Shown one piece after another: positions 6,428 through 10,334 of a stretch of DNA of 10,334 bases. The notes beneath the pieces were generated by a model that ran no database searches, was not told the origin of the DNA, and saw nothing but the letters and a program-made list of their open reading frames with translations. The first letter of the stretch is position 1. Every line of letters starts with the position of its first letter. Location of the stretch: assembly GCA_031430595.1 (NCBI GenBank), contig JANPBU010000032.1:1-10334 (forward strand), given 5' to 3'. The translations under genes were made by a program, and so were the position numbers. The stretch comes from JANNBN01 sp031430595 (lineage in GTDB: Bacteria; Actinomycetota; Acidimicrobiia; Acidimicrobiales; JANYDT01).

Positions 6428-6604
6428 TCAGTTCCACATCGTCTCGAGTGCGACGCATCGAACCGCTGTAGTGGCGACGTCGACGGGTACCGGCGGACGA
6501 ACCTTCCGCACGACGACTTCCGTTGCCCATACTCGCTCGTCGACCATGACCTCTTCAATGATGCGGGCGGCAACGCGTTCAATACGATTACTCGGTCTAT
6601 TCAT
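6428..6604 (-). pseudogene. folB: folB (dihydroneopterin aldolase), C-terminal remnant
   Basis: The minus strand from ATG 6604 to TGA 6430-6428 gives 58 residues: NRIERVAARIIEEVMVDERV then ATEVVVRKVRPPVPVDVATT. This is the C-terminal helix and strand of dihydroneopterin aldolase (compare LVERVAEEVAELLL in E. coli FolB, followed by the VxVxKPxxP strand). The N-terminal half with the substrate-binding residues is missing in this frame. A neighbouring frame (about 6691-6604) reads TADFTILNRVYLHAAEAD, faintly like the middle of FolB, so a further frameshift is possible. The end overlaps the folK start region, as in normal folB-folK operons. With no start signal and half the protein gone it cannot be functional. 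Confidence 0.7.
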
Positions 6605-6990
6605 TGACCGGAACGGTCTGCTTCGGCGGCGTGCAGGTACACCCTGTTCAGGATAGTGAAGTCGGCCGTGCTCCGTTTCTCCTCTGCACTATGTCAAGCA
6701 CGATTAGAAGTCTCGATTGTCGGATTTCCTGGCGCTTGAGGAATTGGGAGATTTCCGAGCACACAGAGCGGTGCTCAACACAATTCAGAACGTCGCTGCT
6801 GTGTCTACGCGACCGCCAATCAGCGCGCCCACGGGGGCCACGTGGCAATCAGGTATCTGAACTACGAGCACACCTCATCGTAACGAACATCGCCCGACTT
6901 ACCCAGAGCCAGACCAGTGGCTGCCCGCACACTCGGGCGAAATACGGTGAGCTGCGCGCTGGATCGTCGGGGTTGAAATACTCTCGTGGT
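6605..6990. other. Gene-poor stretch between the folB remnant and the kinase gene
   Basis: I see no supported gene here. Where a folB N-terminus should lie on the minus strand, all three frames are interrupted or lack family motifs. Several open frames exist, but none has a start signal or a recognisable domain. The stretch may be eroded folB DNA fused to unrelated sequence. Confidence 0.5.
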
Positions 6991-6993
6991 GTG

Positions 6994-7806
6994 ATGACGA
7001 GCGGCGCTGAGACCCGAGACGATCGCTGCCGGATGCTGCTCGAAACGATCGTTCGCCGTGTTCGTAACGCCTTGCCGGTCACGGACCTGGTTGGGCCCGG
7101 GCTGGATCCTGCCCACGTGACGATGCTCCTCGCTCCAATCGCGGCAGCCGATGCCGTGATCGAGTCGATTGCCGGCCATGTTCAGCGTGTCGACGCCGTG
7201 GTCAGCACCGGGGATGCGCAGTGGCGGATCGTGTTCGGGAGCGCAACCACTGAAGTGATCGACTGGCTCACGATTTACGAACGACCGAATCGCTTCGACG
7301 GAATCCACAACGGCCTGGCCATCATCGTAAACGGTCCTTCGGGCGCCGGAAAGTCGACGCTGATGCAAGCGCTGCAGCAGATCGCGGCGTTTCCGTTGGT
7401 GATACTCGATGAGCCCGAACACATCGGAACCGTACAAGCCGGCTATCTGATCTGGCGCGACCAGGCACCCACGTTGCATCGTGGCTACCTACTCGCGATC
7501 GCTTCCCTTGCCCGGGCCGGAAACTATGTTGCTGTCGCCGCAGCGGGTCATCAATTCACCGAGTTCGCTGAAGCGTTCGCTGATATCCCACGCGTTACGG
7601 TCGGGCTCAGCTGTGACCTCGACGTGCTCGTCGACCGAGAACAGCGCAGCGGTCGATGGGCCGGTATCGCTGCGGCTTCGCTCGGAATCCACGCCGGATG
7701 GACCTACGACCTGCGTTTCGATACGACTGCCCGACCCGATGCGCTCGCGATAGCTCGACAGGTTCTCACCCTGGCCGATCGAACTGTCAACCGACGCGCA
7801 CCATGA
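6994..7806 (+). CDS. Chloramphenicol-phosphotransferase-like P-loop kinase with N-terminal extension
   Basis: The 270-residue product has two parts. Residues about 107-262 match the CPT-like kinase family: Walker A NGPSGAGKST (113-122), acidic LDEPEH (138-143) at the place of the catalytic Asp, VGLSCDLDVLVDREQRSGRW (203-222) and IHAGWTYDLRFDTT (232-245), the family's conserved tail. Residues 1-106, with VIDWLTIYERPNRFDG near the junction, have no family I recognise. CPT enzymes phosphorylate small molecules with ATP, chloramphenicol in the Streptomyces venezuelae producer; most relatives have unknown substrates. ATG 6994 is chosen as the first Met before protein-like sequence, but GTG 6991 or ATG 7033 are possible. 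No clear Shine-Dalgarno site is present. The frame is open far upstream, without protein-like content. Confidence 0.72.
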   Translation: MTSGAETRDDRCRMLLETIVRRVRNALPVTDLVGPGLDPAHVTMLLAPIAAADAVIESIAGHVQRVDAVVSTGDAQWRIVFGSATTEVIDWLTIYERPNRFDGIHNGLAIIVNGPSGAGKSTLMQALQQIAAFPLVILDEPEHIGTVQAGYLIWRDQAPTLHRGYLLAIASLARAGNYVAVAAAGHQFTEFAEAFADIPRVTVGLSCDLDVLVDREQRSGRWAGIAAASLGIHAGWTYDLRFDTTARPDALAIARQVLTLADRTVNRRAP

Positions 7807-8051
7807 GGACTGACTTTCTGGTGTTTGGCTGCCAAGCTGCACGACTTTGAGTCACTCGGTATCACTCGCCAGGCGAATGGATTGGCCCGCACGAGTTCCG
7901 GCGAACCCATGCGCGCTTAGTGCTCCAAAAGTTCGTCGGATCAATTGCACTGTGCGCTTAACATCTGATGTCGTGTGTGCGCAATCCTGAGCGAGGAGCC
8001 ACGCTTCCCGGTTAGTCGCCAAACGGCAGCAAGCGGACGCGCGGGTTCTGC
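7807..8051. other. Intergenic region between kinase and Fic genes
   Basis: A 15-codon frame (ATG 7803, MRTDFLVFGCQAARL) overlaps the kinase stop as ATGA but has no Shine-Dalgarno site and is not called. Nothing else is recognised: no tRNA, repeat or strong hairpin. Confidence 0.4.
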
Positions 8052-9221
8052 TTAGTTGTTGTGAGTGTCGTCGTGCTCGATGCGGGCGACAGTTTCGAAG
8101 AGATCGACATAGGCGTCGTATCGGTAGGTGCGGTTGCGTTTGTTGCCGGTCACCTCGCGAAGTATCCCAAGCTCACACAGCCGCTCAAGTGCTTTGTTCG
8201 CCGTTGGTGACGTCACGTCTAGGTTTTGCTGTACCCAGTTGCTATTTACCAGCGGCTGGCGGAACAAGGCATCGAGGAGAGCGACGTCGTATTTCCCGGC
8301 ACCTGAGGAGATCGTGCGGGTCCGGTCATCTTCGCGGAGTTGATGGATAGATGTTGCCGTCTCGGCCGCACCCCGGGCCGACTCGGCCACTCCTTCGAAA
8401 AAGAACGCGAGCCACTGCTCCCACGCTCCTTCGCTGCGCACGGCCGTGAGGTAGTCGAAGTAGCGAGCCTGATGGCGCTTCAAAAACGTGCTTAAGAACA
8501 GAACGGGCTTGGCTAGGACCTTGCGTTCGTGGAGTAGCAGCGAGATGAACATGCGCCCAGCGCGCCCGTTGCCATCAAGGAACGGGTGGATGGTCTCGAA
8601 CTGGGCGTGCACCAGTCCGGCCGTGACCAACACTGGCAATGTCGAGTCATGAACAAAGGTCTCGAGCGTAGTCATTGCGCGTTCCATCACATGATGCGGT
8701 GGCGGTACGAAGCTCGCTGTCGTCAGGGTGCAGCCAGCCGGTCCGATCCAGTTCTGTGTGCGCCGAAACTCTCCTGGTGACTTGTCGGACCCGCGTCCCG
8801 AGCGGAGCAGAACAGCGTGCATCTCTCGCAGCAGCCGGTTACACAACGGCAGCTCGGACAGCAAGGCGACACCGTGCTGCAGTGCAGCAACATAGTTGAC
8901 GACCTCGCCAACGTCGAGTGTCGGACCGCCATGGGCCAGTAACTCGAACGCAAGGATGTCATCCATTGTGCATTCGGTGCCCTCAATCTGGGAGCTGAGC
9001 AGTGCCTCTTGGCGGACGTACATCGCCAAGAAAAGATCGGCGTCGGGCAGGGTCTGAGCGAGACCGTCAAGTCGACCCACGGCAATATCTGCAGCCGAGA
9101 GCAGCCCCCAGAGCTCGTTGTCGAGCGTGATCGGTGGGTTAGGTGGCAGATCAACTGGTTCAAAGGCCCGGTAACCTTCAAGCTGCTGTACGAGGTACCC
9201 GGCCCGGGGATGCGACTTCAT
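8052..9221 (-). CDS. Class II Fic protein (AMPylation enzyme) with C-terminal winged helix
   Basis: The 389-residue product has an N-terminal Fic/DOC domain, the inhibitory helix motif SSQIEG (76-81; form S/T-x-x-x-E-G with Glu80), the Fic core with the complete motif HPFLDGNGRAGR (212-223, catalytic His212), and a winged-helix-like C-terminus (about 310-370, VTSPTANKALERLCELGILR). Fic enzymes transfer AMP from ATP to hydroxyl side chains of target proteins. An intact inhibitory Glu in front of the Fic core defines class II, which restrains itself in cis. The start ATG 9221 has AAGAAAGG five bases upstream; the frame extends to 9338 without family sequence. The targets are unknown. No antitoxin gene is adjacent, consistent with self-inhibition rather than a toxin-antitoxin pair. 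Confidence 0.92.
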   Translation of the reverse strand: MKSHPRAGYLVQQLEGYRAFEPVDLPPNPPITLDNELWGLLSAADIAVGRLDGLAQTLPDADLFLAMYVRQEALLSSQIEGTECTMDDILAFELLAHGGPTLDVGEVVNYVAALQHGVALLSELPLCNRLLREMHAVLLRSGRGSDKSPGEFRRTQNWIGPAGCTLTTASFVPPPHHVMERAMTTLETFVHDSTLPVLVTAGLVHAQFETIHPFLDGNGRAGRMFISLLLHERKVLAKPVLFLSTFLKRHQARYFDYLTAVRSEGAWEQWLAFFFEGVAESARGAAETATSIHQLREDDRTRTISSGAGKYDVALLDALFRQPLVNSNWVQQNLDVTSPTANKALERLCELGILREVTGNKRNRTYRYDAYVDLFETVARIEHDDTHNN

Positions 9222-9297
9222 GGAAACCTTTCTTTGGTTCTGTCCGTGGCAAGCAAACGGGCAATGGGTTGCATATACGTGGTTCTCGCCTCGACGA

Positions 9298-9315
9298 AGG
9301 AAAGGCGGCTTTCCT
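9298..9315. promoter_or_regulatory. Hairpin in the upstream region of the Fic gene
   Basis: AGGAAAG (9298-9304) pairs with CTTTCCT (9309-9315) around a 4-base loop, about 77 bases before the Fic start codon. It could be a leader-RNA hairpin or an operator. No promoter boxes could be placed firmly nearby. Confidence 0.35.
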
Positions 9316-9662
9316 AACGGCCTGAGCCTTGCCTTCATACATTAGCAAATTGACTTTTGCTTTCGTTACGACTCCCGTCATGCCTTCGATCATCCATGCC
9401 ACGAAGGCTCCCGAGGGAACCAAGCCTGCCGAACGTTGCACAGCACCGAGGCACGGAACTTGCTCGGCCGTAGGCCGATATGTTCCTGACGGATTCTCCC
9501 GTCAATCCATGGGGATACAACCGGCTTGCAACTCTCCAAAAGTAAACCCTTCCTTCCAGCAATCGACGCCGACACGATCACCCGATAATGCGCGCCAGAA
9601 AGCACGCTCGACCCGATCAATAACCGGCGTACGGCAGCGCCTAGAGGGGCACGCAATCGGGC
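9316..9662. other. No supported gene upstream of Fic
   Basis: Open frames occur on both strands, but all have Ser/Arg/Pro-rich shadow-like products with no domain and no ribosome site. On the minus strand one frame is interrupted once by TGA near 9501 and reads through to the Fic upstream region, which leaves room for a decayed gene. I cannot assign it. Confidence 0.4.
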
Positions 9663-9694
9663 CGATACCGAGTGGTCGTTGTGACTCGGTATCG
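9663..9694. repeat. Perfect 11-bp inverted repeat, 10-base loop
   Basis: CGATACCGAGT (9663-9673) is followed after GGTCGTTGTG by its exact reverse complement (9684-9694). There is no T-run, so it is not a textbook terminator. It may be a factor-dependent terminator, a protein-binding site, or a recombination or transposon-end site in this gene-poor stretch. Confidence 0.75.
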
Positions 9695-9718
9695 AGATTC
9701 TGCGCTCGCGATATGTAG

Positions 9719-9743
9719 GCTCCGCCGGCACTCCGTGCGGAGC
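9719..9743. repeat. GC-rich inverted repeat just before the MerR-type promoter
   Basis: GCTCCGC (9719-9725) pairs with GCGGAGC (9737-9743) around 11 bases; an alternative fold adds a GCAC/GTGC stem within. It ends eight bases before the -35 box at 9751 and could insulate that promoter from upstream transcription. Confidence 0.6.
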
Positions 9744-9750
9744 GAATCAC

Positions 9751-9782
9751 TTGACATTCGAGGTGGGTCGAGGGTTCATAAC
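9751..9782 (+). promoter_or_regulatory. MerR-type promoter with overlong spacer and dyad
   Basis: A -35 TTGACA (9751-9756) is followed 19-20 bases later by TCATAA/CATAAC (9776-9782). The spacer, longer than the usual 17, contains a dyad: ACATTCGA (9754-9761) and TCGAGGGT (9768-9775), which agree at 6 of 8 positions as inverted halves. This is the hallmark of promoters that MerR-family regulators twist into an active form. A MerR-family remnant lies just downstream. Confidence 0.62.
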
Positions 9783-9828
9783 GGTTGCTTGACCTCGTTA
9801 CGGATCTCCGAAGTGACCGAACACGACC

Positions 9829-10008
9829 GTGACCCTCGCCGCCGACACTGACCTCGGAACGCTGGGAGCGCTCATAGCCGCAGAGTGGGAGTGCTGTTCG
9901 TTCTTCGAGTTCCGACTCGAGGTCGATGCCACCGGCCGGCGGCTCGTCGCGCAGACCCCCTCGAGTCATCGAGCCGCCCTGCAAGCCCTACTCGCGACGA
10001 CGTCGTGA
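9829..10008 (+). pseudogene. C-terminal remnant of a MerR-family regulator
   Basis: The 59 codons from GTG 9829 to TGA 10006-10008 read VTLAADTDLGTLGALIAAEW then ECCSFFEFRLEVDATGRR. The motif E-x-x-C-C-x-F-F-x-F, preceded by an aliphatic helix and followed by a beta strand, is typical of the last about 60 residues of a group of actinobacterial MerR-family metal-type regulators. No MerR helix-turn-helix is found upstream; only about 50 bases separate it from a MerR-type promoter. A GTG at 9813 opens a different frame that closes at once. The simplest reading is an internal deletion that removed the DNA-binding and dimerisation parts. It could instead be a free-standing small metal-binding protein, as the two cysteines are intact. 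Confidence 0.55.
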
Positions 10009-10253
10009 GCTGAGCTGACCGGTTTCGATCCCGGCGGTGCCCTTGGTGTCGTGTGCCATGCCTCCCACATCACGCCGCAATGGTTGCGTTCGGAGTCGGT
10101 GGCGCCGCCGTTGCGCTCGGCCTCCCTTTCTGGCGTCATCCCTGCCCCAGAACACCGGCTGAGGCGCACACGTGACGTGGAAGCCCAACCCGTCAATAAC
10201 TTGAGCGCGTTCGCCGTGACTGGCAAAATCGAAGATCGCCAGCGATGACCCCA
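10009..10253. other. Intergenic stretch without a supported gene
   Basis: Overlapping open frames exist on the minus strand (from ATG 10254 and ATG 10292) and on the plus strand, but none shows a recognised domain or a ribosome site. The composition of the translated products is Arg- and Ser-rich, as expected for shadows of GC-rich DNA. A decayed gene cannot be excluded. Confidence 0.4.
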
Positions 10254-10263
10254 TTGAAACGAA

Positions 10264-10292
10264 TTGAGTATGGTACCGAATTCCCGTACCAT
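10264..10292 (+). promoter_or_regulatory. Promoter and palindromic operator of the terminal gene
   Basis: A -35-like TTGAGT (10264-10269), 17 bases, and a -10 TACCAT (10287-10292) precede ATG 10299 by only six bases, implying a leaderless mRNA. ATGGTAC (10270-10276) and GTACCAT (10286-10292) form a perfect inverted repeat around nine bases that fills the spacer and covers the -10. The two GTAC cores are 13 bases apart, similar to the paired GTAC-core sites bound by YefM-type antitoxins. Confidence 0.6.
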
Positions 10293-10298
10293 TTCACC

Positions 10299-10334
10299 AT
10301 GTCTGCACTTTCGTTAACCGAAGCTCGCCGCCGT
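10299..10334 (+). CDS. Start of a probable Phd/YefM-family antitoxin (cut by window edge)
   Basis: ATG 10299 opens 12 codons, MSALSLTEARRR, up to the window edge. The pattern S-hydrophobic-S/T-E-A-R-x-x matches the first strand and helix of Phd/YefM antitoxins, which begin with forms such as ISVSEAR followed by a Leu-rich helix. An autoregulatory palindrome overlapping the promoter supports this. Such antitoxins bind and neutralise a toxin (RelE/YoeB or Doc type) encoded directly downstream, which would lie outside this window. Twelve residues are too few for certainty; other small DNA-binding proteins could start this way. Confidence 0.45.
   Translation, partial: MSALSLTEARRR

Noticed and set aside
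7954..8015. GCTTAAC and GTTAGTC about 50 bases apart, resembling integron attC end sequences
   Set aside because: GTTAGTC breaks the GTTRRRY rule and the inner arms are not complementary, so no attC fold is supported.
9329..9718. 129-codon plus-strand frame
   Set aside because: Ser/Thr/Pro/Arg-rich text without domain or ribosome site; overlaps equally long frames on the other strand.
9178..9984. Long minus-strand frame interrupted once by TGA, considered as a broken transposase upstream of Fic
   Set aside because: No DDE residues, no helix-turn-helix motif and no terminal repeats could be identified; composition fits a shadow frame.
10019..10045. CCGGTTTCGATCCCGG-like text, resembling a tRNA T-arm
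   Set aside because: No acceptor, D-arm or anticodon stem could be built around it on either strand.
9988..10254. Minus-strand frame of 88 codons beginning MGSSLAIFDFASHGERAQVI
   Set aside because: The first third looks protein-like, but the remainder is Arg-rich with no known motif and no Shine-Dalgarno site; kept only as an unassigned stretch.

Overview
The window looks like chromosomal or accessory DNA of a moderately high-GC actinobacterium. The evidence is a PPOX-class (F420-type) oxidoreductase, frequent GTG starts, ATGA-type stop/start overlaps, and three promoter-like sites whose -10 box lies only 6-7 bases before a start codon, the layout of leaderless actinobacterial mRNAs. An Acidimicrobiia-like relative is possible, but the class is inference only.

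Left part (1-1670): an arsenic-resistance operon on the minus strand. It reads ArsR-ArsC fusion, then an MIP-family channel of the AqpS type, then the N-terminal part of a second arsenate reductase cut by the window edge. The genes overlap by 4 bp and 1 bp. The logic would be: reduce arsenate to arsenite, then let arsenite leave through the channel. No pump is visible. The promoter carries an imperfect palindrome between -35 and -10 and points to a leaderless start at 1632.

1670-2750: short plus-strand genes. A thioredoxin-like [2Fe-2S] ferredoxin, a 21-codon ORF and a PPOX-class enzyme are chained by two ATGA overlaps and end at a 15-bp tandem duplication that repeats the stop codon. 2753-5905: a TetR-family regulator faces away from an aldehyde dehydrogenase, which converges with a short-chain dehydrogenase. 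This looks like a small alcohol/aldehyde oxidation locus under TetR control.

5956-6604: a broken folate module. folK carries a 1-base deletion inside its signature motif, and only the C-terminal end of folB remains. 6605-10250 is gene-poor. It holds a chloramphenicol-phosphotransferase-like kinase with an unknown N-terminal extension, a class II Fic protein (AMPylation enzyme with its own inhibitory helix), two strong hairpins, and a MerR-type promoter followed by only the C-terminal end of a MerR-family regulator. The window ends at the first 12 codons of a probable Phd/YefM-type antitoxin, preceded by a palindromic operator. The right half therefore reads as an eroding accessory region with defence or stress-type genes (kinase, Fic, possible toxin-antitoxin) among gene remnants. 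I did not find a clearly new multigene system. The most unusual points are the cysteine-poor ArsR-ArsC fusion, the extended CPT-like kinase and the cluster of leaderless promoters.
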